Below, one piece after another: positions 1 to 11,999 of a stretch of 64,000 nt of DNA; positions within the stretch are counted from its first letter, which is position 1, and each line of letters opens with the position of its first letter. The notes under the pieces are model-generated. The model was not told the DNA's origin. It saw only the letters and a program-made list of their open reading frames with translations, and made no database searches. Made by a program: the position numbers and the translations under genes. This DNA comes from Symbiodinium natans (taxonomy: Eukaryota > Sar > Dinophyceae > Suessiales > Symbiodiniaceae): NCBI GenBank assembly GCA_905221605.1, contig CAJNDS010001291.1, forward strand, positions 388,811 to 452,810, read 5' to 3'.

Positions 1-1334
1 CGACACTTCTTGCATGTGTAGCGCAGCTGTCCAGCTGACACTACATGGTTTAGGAAATTTAGTGGCGCAACCGTTTGCCAGCTGGAGCTGTTAAGGCATG
101 TTGTGGCTCGGCGCGTAATGCATCAATGGCCTCACCCAACTCCAAGCTGCAGGGCACTAACTTATAGAATGTGGATCTTAAGTGAAGTTCCCCAGTGCAC
201 GCCAAAGCCAAAGAAGACAAAGCCCCCAAGCCAACATGCTTCTAAGTAGATCCTGAAACATCCTTGAGCCCTTTAGATGCAGAACAAGCCATGGTCCGGG
301 CGCCCTCCTGCCCATGCCTTCCCGTGGCTGGTGTCCGAGCTGCCCTGCGCCATTTCCTGCGCAGGCTGACTGCTCCGGCTGTGCCTTGGAAGCTGAAAGA
401 GGCTCTGGTTGATCTGGTTCCGCGGAAGTTGCTGGGCGTTTCAGAGAAGAAGTTTCGTGTTGCGGGCATCTGGAAGAAGAAGTTGCAGGGTTCCCGATGT
501 AGAGCACACATCCTCGGACGACGATCGCGACAGCTGCCACTGACATAGCCGTATGGGTTTGTGACAGGTTGTGTTTCTCGTTAATGTCACGCGATCTTCG
601 AAGCACTGACCGCAATTCAGCATGGTTCCTGCGTGAAGTGGGGTGCTAAGTCAGCGTCAACATGGCCAAGTTAGCCTTCTGTTGTGCGCAGCGTTGCTGA
701 AGGTGCAAGAGGGGAAGAATGGAGTGTTGGTGTGATGGTAGACCATGAGCAAAGTGAGTTCCTGTTGGCTCCATGCATAAAGCAATTCCACTGGTGATTG
801 GCGTCGGCAGGTACATGACTATGCAGCGTCGCCTCTTGGGAATAATGGTGATTGGATGCCGGTGAAACGTGTTTCGGGAAGTTGCGGTCAGGTGCCAGAA
901 AGTAGTCAAGCTTGCAGACTCGAATGCGCTTAACATGTCGTCGAGAGCACTGATCCAATTCAATTAGGTGGTTTCCCTCAGACAGAATATGCTTGATTTT
1001 TTCGAACCAGGGATGCTGCAGAGTCAGCTAGGCGGACGTCAGCAGCTTTAGCGTTTCAAAGTCGACCGCCGGCCGCCAGTGGTCACCGGTGGCTCAAGAG
1101 CTCAGGAGACCTTTGGCGCAATGCTCGGTGGAAATCTTAGATGTGCTGGGCTTAGGCAAACTCCCCCATCACCTAAGGCTAAGGTTGCAATGTTGCAGGC
1201 AGCAGGCAGCATGTAGAGCTGGGTTCTGATGCTAAAGTCCGGAAGCCCCAATCTCTGTCACACATGTCCATGCAATGTAATGATGCGTGCAGGCAGACCA
1301 TGCAGCACAAGTCTCCTCTTGCTGCCGATCCGAG
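1..1334. other. No firm gene; weak candidate exons
   Basis: No repeat unit of the downstream gene is recognisable here. Two + strand stretches read like protein. One is 264-548, open for 94 codons and rich in Leu, Arg and Lys. The other is about 1060-1215, ending in PSPKAKVAMLQAAGSM before a stop. Neither has a domain or a splice partner that I could fix, so they may be 5' exons of the 1335 gene, an older gene, or chance. Confidence 0.3.
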
Positions 1335-1666
1335 GCTGCCATTATGGGCCGGGACAAGTGGCTGGGTGGCGAGCTGGGTGATGATGGATGCGTCTATGGC
1401 GTGCCAGGCACCTCTCTACACAAGTGATAAAGAGGATAGGTCAAGCAGCGTGGGTGTGGGCTTTGAAGATTGGATCCTGAACTCAACTTGTGACCTGGGA
1501 CACCTTCACAGCACATGTCTTCAACACGACCTTGAAAGCTGGAAGACGACATGTTCAACACCTCGCCCCGTCAGGCAGCGCGCTGAGAGTCCTGAAGGTG
1601 TCGCCGAGTGACGGGAATCTTGGCCGGTTGGCTTGCCTTGGTCAAAGTCCGGTTAGACGCTCAAAC

Positions 1667-1724
<58 letters not shown>

Positions 1725-4700
1725 GAGAGCGGGGGGGGGGGGCTAAGCGTGCATCGTGCGTGCCCCTCGGGGCGGCCCCCTCGTGGGGTCATACGCCTAG
1801 CAAGCAAGCAAGCAAGCAAGCAAGAGAGAAGAGAGAGAGAGAGAGAGAGCCAGAGACAAGCCAGAATCCGCTCTAACGCCAACACGTCCCAACAAGTGTT
1901 TGAGTGCACCGCATTGTACAGACTTCTTGCAAGAAATGCAGGCTGCTGAAGAACATCGAACCCTTATTCTGGTTGCTTTCAGGCACGTGTAGCTGAGGGT
2001 AACTTCAAAAAGCCTGGTAGTCAGATTAGAGAGTCCCAAGGGTGGTGGAGACGATCGGTCCGGAGCTTCCAGGCAAGTTCAAGCAGCTTGGCCCCTCTCA
2101 CGTCATGCGCCCCTGGGCCATATGCTGGACCCTCTTAGTTGGTGCTCGGAAGCCTGTAGAGGGAGGATTCTTCGAATCCCCCGAATAGCTGCCGTCCTGC
2201 TGATGCCCCCGGAATCGCTGCCGTCCTGCTTATGCCGGCAGATGTTTTGACCCCCCGCCCCCTCTGCGCCACAGATGTTTTGTAGGGTCTTCGAGTGTTG
2301 CGTTTGTTGGTTTGCTGTTAAGTGTGGTGCGGTTTTCCCAGGCTCACATGCAGAAGTTTGGATGTAACAAACTTCACGTCGCGCCGGCTGAAGGTGGCTT
2401 CGTGGCATCCAGGTGGACGGTTTCATCTACGGGGTGCCGACCAACTCAGAACGGGCTCCGTAACTGCAGTTTTGACTTGGACGTCTTGAGTGGGGCAGGA
2501 TGCAAAAGCAACATGCGCCTATCAGAAGATAGCAGCAGCGGGCCTCTTATGCCTGAAGGTGAAATCTCGGAGCATGATTCTGGACAATTGAAATTTGGAA
2601 TGCATGGGATCACACGGAGGTTCTGCAGATTTCGCCAGCCTCCGGCACCGTCGAGCTCATCGGCGAGTCCTTCAAGGGGGCCTGGCGCCTGGGCTTTTTG
2701 CCAAACACTTCAGAGGACGCAGTTTTGTGCTCGTTATGCTCGTGTGTGCAAAGAAGACCCACTCCTTCAAGGGGAGTCCAGGACTCCAAGAATCATGTTC
2801 TGATGTCTGTACAACCGCAAAAACATTCTTTAATTGCTGCGCAACGTTGTGATCAGTTGTGATCAACCCATCCGCGCAGATGCACTTGCAAAGGAAGTGG
2901 CATGGCGGCGTGCTGTGCCCCGTCGATAGCTGTGTTTACGCCATCCCTTGCAATGCCGAGTCGGTGCTCAAGATTTTTCCAGATGGCCACTGGGATGCGC
3001 AGTTGGGCATGCCTCGTGAAGCCAGTTTTCCGCCAAGACCCCCCCTTCAGGCCCTCAAGCGGGAGTGAAGCCTGTGCTTGCATGCGTAATTTCGCAATGC
3101 CATCCCGATAAACGGCGACCAACTCGCACAACTCTCCAATGGGTTTGGTCTTACCTTCAGGGTTTACAAGGTTTTTTTCTGAAATTTATTTGTCCTGGAG
3201 ACTGTGGTGGGCTCTCTGCTGCAGGCCGGATCGCAACCATCGCAGAAGGTTCGCCGGTGCTCAAGGGCAGAGCCACCTTCCACGCAAATTGGACAGTTCG
3301 GCTGAGGTTGCTTGAGGGTTTCAAATAGAGGCTTTGGGCTTGGAGAACAGAGTGTTTAGGGAGGCTCGCGGTTTTTTGAGAAATCCTCAATGCCGTTGTG
3401 TGGCTGCGTACGACTTGCCCTGAGTCGCCATGAGACCTTTCTGAGAAGACCTGGTTCATGATTTGATAACTGGGTCCATGCCTTTTTTCGAACTCGTCGT
3501 ATGTTCAGCGAGTCTCTCACTCCCCAACAAACCGTGCTTACCATTGCACACATCGTGGGGGCAGGACCAAGCACTCCAAAAGTCTCTAAGAGGCTCTGGT
3601 TCCAACATCGGTCATGAGGTCAAAGAGGGCACCTCTCCTAAGCACTGGCTGTATCCTTCTTGTTGGCTTTGTGATTTCTTGTGGAGCGGAAGCCCCTCAG
3701 CCTCAGTGCAAATGGTATGGCGGACTTCTGGGCGGTGATGGCTGCATCTATGGGATTCCGAACTGCGCGGAATCGGTGCTGAAGATCGACCCAGCGAAGC
3801 AGGCAGGAGTTCTTGTTTCTGGGAAGCAGAGATGAGCTTCATCCCTGCCTCATTTCTCCCAGAAAGAATCCAAGAAGAACGTTGCTGTTTGTTTCTAATT
3901 CCCCACCCTCGGTGTGGGATTGTTAGAAGTTAAACTCAACTCTTCTGCAACCTCAGGGTGCCCAACCCCAGAGCGTCTCTGGAGTGCCCGAGTGTGCCTG
4001 GAGTGCCCAATGCCAGACTGTCCCTAGAGTCCTAGAGTGCCCACCCCAAAGTGTCCCTTGAGTGCCCAACCCCAAAGTAAAATAAATTTATCTCTGCAAC
4101 AGGCAGTGTACAGCCCCTAAGCAGCACCAGGAGGTGTCGACAATTGGGCCAAAGTTCTTACAGGGTGGACAGAGACTTCGGCAGGCAGATCTTGGACACG
4201 GAAAACGAATGCCGCACTCGATTTCGTACGATTTTGTGCAAGGTTCATCTGGGGCATGATGGCGGGGGTCGCATTTCGAGTGCGCGCAGGGTTGAGATGG
4301 TTGTGGTTTCCAGGTGTCAGGTAAGAGAGTCCTGAGGCAACGTGCTGGCATTTGCACATGTCTCGCGGCTACTAGCGAACTGAATATTTGTCAAATGGTT
4401 GCTTAGCTAAGCGCACAGGCGCACACCTATTCGACCATGACATAATTCGAAGTGTGAAATCCGGGACTTGAGCAGCAGCTTTTTCGACTCATGTAGTCGG
4501 AGCATGTCCCGGTCTCGGAACCAAGGAAATGGCATGGAGGCGTTGTTGGCAAGGCCGGAATACCAAGCACAGTACATGAAAATAGCAAAACGTCCCTCCA
4601 AGAAACGCACCCTGCAAAGCATCACCATCATGCACTGCATCCGCCATCCCCCGCAGGATGGATGCATCTATGGCGTACCCTCGCATGCCGAGGCCTGGAG

Positions 4701-6841
4701 GAACCTTGCCCAGGGAAGTTGAGGGGTGGAAACGTATATTGGCAAGACGTATGGGGACCGCTATGAGCGCACATGCGCACACCCAGGCGGTTCTCAAGAT
4801 CGACCCCATGGCGCAGAAGGTCTCCACCATTGGCGAGCCAATCGACAGCGGCCCTTTCGCCGGACTTGCGCAAAAAATTCGCCTGCTTCGTACTTAATGG
4901 GGACTTGAGCAGCTTTCCAGAGTAAGGTATTTGGGCATGTTTTGGAGGTTTCAGCTTGGATAAGATCAAACCCTCCAATCCTTTGGGCAGGAAAAGATGA
5001 AAATTTGATACAGCCAGAATTAAGAAGCTAGACAGTCAACCAAAAAAGGCCTTTGGCGCCCGAACGGCAAGTACAAGTATGGTGGTGGCATCGTGGCGCC
5101 AAGCGGGGCGGTGTACTGCTTCCCTAGTGATGTGACTTGCCTTTCAGACTCAGCCTGTTCCCTTTGAACCCCTCTTAAGACAAGCTGCTTGAGCCCCTTT
5201 TGGAACGAACTGACTGTCATGGCCGCAAGAGCAGACGGACGAGAAGCAGACGTTAAAGTCAGAAGTAATTCATCTGCACAATGGGTTCGCCAGGGATGCA
5301 GGGCTTGGCTCTGCACATGCTTTGCGCGCATCCAAGGCCGACTTTGTGCTCAAGATCGTCCCCGAAACGGAAACGGTCTCTTTGATTGGCCCCCGCTTCG
5401 CGACTCGTCTGCACAGGGGGTTCAGCATGGTTCAGAATGGTTCAAAACGGTTCAGGGGTCCAGGTTTGAGGGGTTGAGGGCGAGGCCAGGGAGGTATCTT
5501 GCAATTCCCCCCCTGTTCCGCCACCCTCATCATGCCCAGGATGTTCTGTTTCAAGCAAGCATCTTGCATGTTAGGGATCTCGGTGATTTAATATGTCTCG
5601 GAAGGTAGAGGCCTGGGCTCGGGTTGCCTTGTGGCTTTGGGTTTTTTCGCGCTCGCGGCATCTGCTTTGTCTGTTTCACACTTGCGGCATCTTGCGGGTA
5701 TTGTGGAGCCAGCACTAGATTGCGCAAGTGGGATCTTTCAAATTAGAGGTCTCTTTGTTGTGCCGATTCCATGTTCTGATGCCAGAAGTTCAAGAAGGAC
5801 AGAAGCCAGAGCTGGCCAGCTGGCCCTGCCTATCCGATCCCTGCCCTTACTTTTCCGCTGTGTACCTGGAACTATCCGGAGCATGTGCCAAGGAGGGCCA
5901 CAACAAATGGCAAAACGGATTTGTGGGGCGAGATGGCAACGTGCACCTTGCAAAGCATATGCCGTGTTCAAACGGTATGGGCTCTCTGGAGTATAGATGT
6001 TTGGCCATGTGTGGGCACAAAGGGCTGGGTTCTTTGCAGAGTTTGCAGGCTTGCAGTAGCCTGATGGGCACGTGTCTTAGGACCTGAAAACAATGACGAA
6101 GACGGAACGCGGCGGAAGATTCAGACGCAACGACGATGCTTACAGTTTTTTGAGTGAATGTGTGTTGCTGCTTGGCCCGGCTGAAGGTATGCCATCCCAT
6201 GCAATGCCCCTGGAGTGCTCCAAATCGTTTGCGCGACGGATGGGGTCACTACCATCCCTATTGACATGGCCACTGAGATGAATGTGTGTGCATGTGTAGC
6301 GTTGCTTTTCGGGAGTTTTAGCGTCAGAGATGCTGGTGTAAGTTTGCTGCCCATGTTTCTCGGCTATACTTTGCTACTTGTCCGACATGAAGGTGCTTCT
6401 GACCCCATGCAGCTCATCATGTATTTCCAGATGTTTATTTTTTGGGACTGAGGAGAACCCCAACCTCCAGGACAAGTGGGAGGGTGGCGTCGAGGCGAAC
6501 GGCGACATGCACCATGGCTGCAATCGAAAGCCGCCTCTGACAGGTGCAGAAGCACAGCACGCCCTGTGCTAGCCCCTAGCTGCTCTAGCTTCCCGCAGCG
6601 ATCACAGTTCTGAGGTACTGCATGCCCCAGAACGCCAAGAAGGTGCTCCGGATTGCTCCGATGCGGTAGTCTGTCGTGAAGCTGCTGGCGGCAAGGACTT
6701 TACAGGACCAGGTCGCACCAGGAGACCAACAAAGCAGGCGCAGCAAAAGGAAGCCAAGATCCGGCACGCGGTCGCTGGAAGCCAAGAAGACCGATCTCGA
6801 GCTATCCTCCATGCCGACCGGTGCACATCCCCAAGTCAAGT
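1335..6841 (+). CDS. Multi-exon gene with about eight KWxGG/DGxIYGIP/VLKIDP repeats (beta-propeller-like)
   Basis: Exons joined by frame and repeat consensus: 1335-1407, 1575-1626, 2041-2076, 2394-2454, 2620-2684, 2894-2985, 3225-3271, 3707-3802, 4131-4171, 4526-4553, 4657-4692, 4787-4862, 5049-5131, 5337-5399, 5893-5942, 6187-6283, 6471-6508, 6615-6665. Each unit of about 45 residues reads K-W-x-G-G, D-G-x-(I/V)-Y-(G/A)-(I/V)-P, then V-L-(K/Q)-I-x-P, then a V-S-x-I-G turn. Examples are DGCIYGIPNCAESVLKIDP (exon 3707) and AVLKIDPMAQKVSTIGEP (exon 4787). Repeats of this look occur in hypothetical algal and protist proteins and suggest a beta-propeller; that fold is inference. I know no enzyme activity for it. 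The start is not found: the first exon begins with an AG acceptor, so 5' exons are missing. After 6665 the next step is uncertain. A stretch at about 6680-6841 with basic residues and SLEAKKTDLELSS before TGA could be the C-terminus. The exon set is strong; the gene ends are weak. Confidence 0.8.
1665..1858. repeat. GA-tract element, copy 1, with CCCC/GGGG hairpin core
   Basis: A GA microsatellite is followed by a G-run, then AAGCGTGC and a core at 1741-1800 in which CCCC-TC-GGGG is followed by CCCC-CTCGT-GGGG, so two small hairpins can form side by side. A CAAG tandem and more GA follow. Related blocks lie at about 24727-24986 and 43196-43500. It sits inside the intron between exons 1575-1626 and 2041-2076. 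Confidence 0.6.
2183..2236. repeat. Two tandem copies of a ~29-bp unit
   Basis: GAATAGCTGCCGTCCTGCTG and GAATCGCTGCCGTCCTGCTT are followed by the same ATGCC, 29 bp apart. Intronic, in the repeat-protein gene. Confidence 0.7.
3950..4078. repeat. Degenerate tandem repeat built on GAGTGCCCAACCCCA
   Basis: At least five diverged copies of a unit containing GAGTGCCCAACCCCAAAGTG run head to tail with variable spacing. The array fills much of the intron between exons 3707-3802 and 4131-4171. Confidence 0.65.
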
Positions 6842-8381
6842 GACAATTGAAGCATGCGGATCGGATCAGATGCGCACGACACCGCTCAACCTGCTGTGGC
6901 CCGTTGCGAAAAGGCCGTGAGCTCACAGGAGTTGCCTGCTGCTACCTCTTGCACCACCCTAACGGGGTCCATGCCTCGTCACCTCGCCTAAGCGGACGGC
7001 TCTCCAAAAACCCGAAAGAACTCAATCTAAACAAGTGTCGCAGGGCCGAACTTGAAGCCCCTTCAACGGTAGCAACCAGCGGGAGTGGCACACCCAGCAG
7101 AACTCAACAAAACCCCTGGATAAAAAATGAAAGGTGTGGCAAAACAGGAGTGGGGATTCGCAAGCTCAGTAGACCCCGCTTCGTCCATGCTACAAAGTGT
7201 GCTGTAAGGGCTGGGAAATTCGCGCAAATGTGCAAACCCAACGCGGTGGGGGCGGCAAACCCTAAACAAACCCTGTTCCCTTTTGTCAGTTCCAAACCCT
7301 GCAAGCTGGCAAGGATCCCTAACCAAAGTTTCTGCACAAGTGAGTCCAAACGCCCGAGTTCAATTGAGCGTTTAAAGCGCTGAGCCCGAGCCCGAGACAT
7401 TGTTGTGAGGTGGGTAGAAATTCAGAACGGATCGGTCTGAAGCCTCTTCCGAGGTCCTTCTTGAAAACCGGAGCCACGAGAAGCGGATTCTGGTGTCCGC
7501 ACACTGCTCAGATGGATGTGTGTTGGGTGGTTATGGGGTGTCAGGGCGCGCCTTGCCGTGATCGTTCATTGCTATAGCAGTGTTGTTTTGCATCGACTAG
7601 CCTGGTGAAGAGACAGCTGCATTCTGAACAGCCATGCATGGCTCACGTTCCATCTGGTTTACCTGAGCACTTGAACAAATAATCAGTATAAATGTCTCAG
7701 ACGTGTCCCGCGAAAGGCCGCACGAAAATTCCTCGGAAGGAGACCAGATCAATTCGCTTGTGAAGAAACCAAACCTGGCATGATTCTGCCCGCAGTCAAT
7801 TAAAGGAGCTTGGAGTTTTTGCCATATACCCTAACCAAAATTCTTGAATCCCCGAACTGGAATTTCCGCAATGCTGCGATACGAATACCATATACTACAA
7901 GCGAGGCACTTGCAGAGCCAATCCGCCCAGCAGCACTGTCCTCAGAAAGGATGTCGTGTGTCCACGAGCATTCTTTGCGCAGTGGTGAATGAGGATGTGT
8001 CAAACGAACAAACCGTCAGCACGAGTGCAAGTAACCCGGCGCTGTCCCACAAACTCAGCTTCCACTGCTCCCTTGTGCTGCTGCAAGATTTGAGAGGCAG
8101 GCCCGGCGACAGATGGCTTCCTTCCCACAGCACCCGTGTTGCGGCGGGGCGAACAGGCTGGGGTGACAGGTGGCATGAATTGATTTGGACACATTGGTAG
8201 TCGTTCGCGCCTCACATGTTATGCTCGTCCGCGCAACTTCAGGTCTGACAGCCACGGCTTTCTAGTAGGCAATCGGTAGGCATCCTTAACAAGGAATAAG
8301 AAGGAATAACAAGGATCATGTTTTGAAGCTCAGCATCGCGCCCTCTTTTCAATCTGATGTGCCCCTTCGGTCCCCCCACAG
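6842..8381. other. Mostly non-coding; two weak coding candidates
   Basis: The + strand is open 6847-7383 (178 codons), but composition is Lys/Arg/Ser-rich without domain or pattern, and an open frame of this length is expected a few times in 64 kb. At about 7904-7950 the peptide ALAEPIRPAALSSER follows an AG|G and may be an exon. I see no repeat or RNA gene here. Confidence 0.3.
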
Positions 8382-11300
8382 CCTCGACAGCCTCGAGGCC
8401 TGGGTCGCAAACCTCGCGGAGGGCTCCCGCACTGCACCCAACAGCGGACCTGGCTTGAGGACATTTGAGGACTTCAATTTTATTTCGGTTGTTCAGGCGT
8501 GAGGGTAGACGTTTCAGGGCAAAGGGCCGCCAAGCGACTGGGGGCTTTTAGGTTAAGTTGGGTTGGAATTGGGCGATGTTGAGTCACACTGAAAAGACCA
8601 TGCAAGGCGTCGCTCAAAAGGCCAGCCACCGGCACATGTGTTCCAGCATCATTGTGAGGTTTCATACGGGCACCTCTGCTAACATCTGAAAACGGGTGTG
8701 GCACGAGAATATTCGCAACTAGGGTTTGGCTTTTGCTTTGAGCGCGGGGTGTCCTGAGGTCATTACTCGTACCCTGTGCACCTGTCGGGCACCTTTGCCT
8801 TCGCCCCGACGCAAGCTGCGGGTCTATACCTGTTGTGGGGGCCCTAGCATGGCACAGCATGGCACAGCATGGCATGCCCGAGTCCGTGGTTGCGCTTTTT
8901 GTTGCCGCGTGCTCTTGAGTAGCTCTTGATGTGTGCGGTTTGGGTTTGGTGGCCTTGTTCTTTCTACTGCTTCTGCCGGCACGCACCAACCGTGCAGTCC
9001 AAGTGTGTTGAATTTGGGTTCTGTCCTGCCCGCCATTTTTCTGAAGATGTAAGTGCTGTAAGTAGAGATCGTCGGGCTTTGCAAGTCAGACTTTGTACAG
9101 AGTGGCATGAGAGTGTAAATGTTCCCAACTTGCCGACCATTCGGCTCCCTACATATAGCTGAGGGCTAGCGGGTCGGCTAAATCATGCAGTCCCTGTCAG
9201 AATCTGCCGACGCTAGCCTGGGCATCATTCCATTCCACGCACATGCCGCTTCGACTATTCTCGCCATTGTGTATGCATATCGTATGACGATACATATTCC
9301 CCAAGCCCCGGCAAACCCTGAAATCCCAAGCAACTGCTGCCACGGAAGCGACACAGCATGAGGCTATGCCGCTTCTTTACTTGGCACTTTGAAGAGGCCA
9401 ATTGCAGGAACCACTAAGGGAGCAGGTTTTATCCGCAGCATGGCTCTGCAACGAGTTCGTGGGGCCTTTACACATTTTCCTGAGTTGGATACACTTAAGG
9501 GGTGTTGGCGGCACTCCTCTGCAGCCTCTCTGTGAGCACTTTTGCTTCGTTGCCAACACCCAAGAATCATGTCCCACGACCTCGGCCCTAAGCACTTGGT
9601 GAAGGGGGACTGCGCAGCACGGTGTGTGCAACCCTGCAGCCTCAGACCTTCAGCATGTTGATGAGTACAGCCTAACTATAGCCCGGAAGACCTCTTGTCT
9701 GTACCGTCTTTGCATGCTATGATTCTCTGCGCATGTCGCCTTCATGAGAGGTGTCAGAAGCTGCGTGCACAGTCTCCGAGATCTGCAGTAACGAGGTGCC
9801 TTGTGTTAGGGAACTTATGCCCCCCAAGCCCCGTCTACAACCCTTGCCTTCTACACCTTCATACACATGACGTCTGAAACGAGCTTCGGGCCTCGCAGGG
9901 CTGAAGGCTGAAGGGCTTGAGGTTAAGCTTTGGGTTCGTGGTGTGTGGTGTGCGTGTAGGGTGACTTTGTGCTAGTCAGACCTCGTGGGCTTGTCTTCTA
10001 CGTACGTGGAGGACGTGGCAATTGGGGATTTTTTGACATCACACCAACTGTTTCATGCTACTACCCACCGGGTAGACTGTAGATTCCCGAAAAGAGATGT
10101 GGCTTCTTACCCCCAGATCTTTTGGCTACGTGCTGTTCGACGGTGAGATGTTAAGGTTTCGTTTCCACGAAACTGTCCTGCAAAAAGAATCTCGAGTGGC
10201 CATGGCCTGCGTGGAGCGCAGGATTTATGTGATTGATGAACTTCTTACTGGCGATGTGACTAAGTACGAGCTGACGTGACCTCCCCCGGACCTGGTCCGA
10301 GTTGTGAGAGGGTGCCCTGGGTTGGGGTTGGGGTTCCGGGGGTTCCGGTCCAGAGGGCCAGGCTGTCCGTAGAGCCCTGCCAGCTGCCAGTCGGCGTTCA
10401 GGTTCAGAGATGGAAACGAGAAGCTGGGCGAACAACTGTTTAAAGCCTGTAGCTGCATAGCCGTCCCAAAGAACCACAGTTCCAATGTCCTCCTCACATT
10501 CTTGGCACGCAGGAGTGGCAACTTTGGGAGCGACTCTGCCTCGTCGCTTCAGCATCAGCCTCAGGCCTTGCCTAGGCACAATGCTGGCTCTCGAGCTGAA
10601 ATAGGAGCGCAACTCTGTCTATCATGGGGCGTGTGGGGTTCTTGCTGTGGAATCATTGGGCTGGATCGAAGGCATCGTTTCACGCTGACGGTGCCGCCAG
10701 CTGCCTGCGCCTGGCTCTGGCCACAGCGCCCTATGGCATTGGGCTCAGATGGGGACGTTGTTGAATGTTTCAGTCGAGTTCGGGATATCGTGCAGACATG
10801 CTCGCCGCAATGTGTGGAAAGATTTGGCACACACACACACACACACATGTCTCCCTTTGAAATTTGCTGCGTTTTGCTACCGTACATGATTTTCTGTGGA
10901 AAAGCCACTGTGCAGAATGTGGCCTACACCGCTTAAGTTTGGGATTTCTTTTCTTCTCATGATGGGCACATCAGGAGGCAGAGGAAACTGAACAAAGATG
11001 ACGCGTACTGGCACCATGCTTTTCAGGTACGGCACCTTCTGCCGCATCGCAGAGCTCTCGCCGCAGCCTGTGCCCAGCAGGTTTCAGTTGTGCCCACAGC
11101 TCCATGACGATTGTCCTGCTTGCATTTGGCCAGTATGTAGAGCTCACAAAGGGGCTTCGTCTGGGGATATAGCAGGGGAGCATCATCCCGGAATTGTAGC
11201 TTGCAGGGCCTGTCGTGGCTTTCCAAGCCCCGAACCGATGAAATGTCCAACTTCTTCAACCCCAAAACAGCTGACTTCATTACGGCTTACTTTGGGACGC

Positions 11301-11820
11301 GAGCTTAGACGCTCTGAACCCTGCAATCCCTACAAACCTTATGGAGCATGACAATTGCGAGCGAGTGTCACACTAAGTATTGTAGCTATGCGTTACCAGT
11401 GGGTACTGGCAGGCCAAACGTGAACCCAATGCTAGAGTCTGATAGAGCAGCTAACCTGTGGTGGATTCCTCCAACATCAACGAACCCAACAAATCGGCGC
11501 TGCAGGCTGGGATGTGGGCCATGCCCTGCTGGAGTATGCCATTGCCTCGGAGAGTTCTGCCATGAATAGGTGAATATTGGGTTCAGAAGTTTGTGATTGA
11601 GGATTCAAGTTTCGGGGTCTATGCGTCCTCTGCTGAACTGCCTCGAGCCGTGGAGCATCTGAGCTGTTGTGCTTCTCGTGGTTTGGGGATGGCTCTTTAG
11701 GTGCGAAAGAGGCGCCTGGTTTCGGCGAGCTGCCGCCTCTCTTTACGAGAGGCACGACCGTACACAAGAGTATGTTTGGGGTGCAAATCTCAACCTCCCG
11801 TTGTTTTCCCTCAATTGCAG
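8382..11820 (+). CDS. Candidate exons of an unrecognised beta-rich protein
   Basis: Protein-like exons: 8382-8496 (SLDSLEAWVANLAEGSRTAP, then a GC donor), about 8759-8844 (HLSGTFAFAPTQAAGLYLLW), 9960 to about 10025 (GDFVLVRPRGLVFYVRG), 10117-10279 (RIYVIDELLTGDVTKYEL, a kelch-like strand pattern), 10672-10742 (HADGAASCLRLALATAPYG, GC donor), 11228-11295 (FFNPKTADFITAYFG, GA donor), 11506-11569 (GWDVGHALLEYAIASESSAM) and 11701-11820 (RTQEYVWGANLNLP). The last two join in phase across a 131-nt intron with GT and AG|G ends. Other junctions are not solved, so this may be more than one gene. No family is recognised; many exons look like beta-strands with turns. Confidence 0.5.
8845..8874. repeat. 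10-bp tandem repeat AGCATGGCAC x3
   Basis: Three consecutive copies of AGCATGGCAC, the third ending in AT. It directly follows the candidate exon 8759-8844. Confidence 0.8.
10828..10848. repeat. CA dinucleotide repeat
   Basis: About ten CA units in a row; no coding role is seen. Confidence 0.9.
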
Positions 11821-11999
11821 GTCAAGGTACGACTAACGACCAATCAGAAGGGGCCAAATGATGACCGCAATTTCTGTGCCGTCGGACCCAAACCCTCCTC
11901 CTCCTGAATGGAAGAGGATTTGCAGTTGGCAAAGGCTTCGAGTTTCTGAGAACACCTGGCCAAAAGCTGCGTGCTTCCAGTGGTAAGCCGTCACTTTGG

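Noticed and set aside
2394-2454. Apparent frameshift inside repeat unit 2 (GGFVAS then VDGFIYG)
   Set aside because: Reading from an AG|G acceptor at 2394 gives WLRGIQVDGFIYGVP in one frame and joins in phase with both neighbours, so no frameshift is needed.
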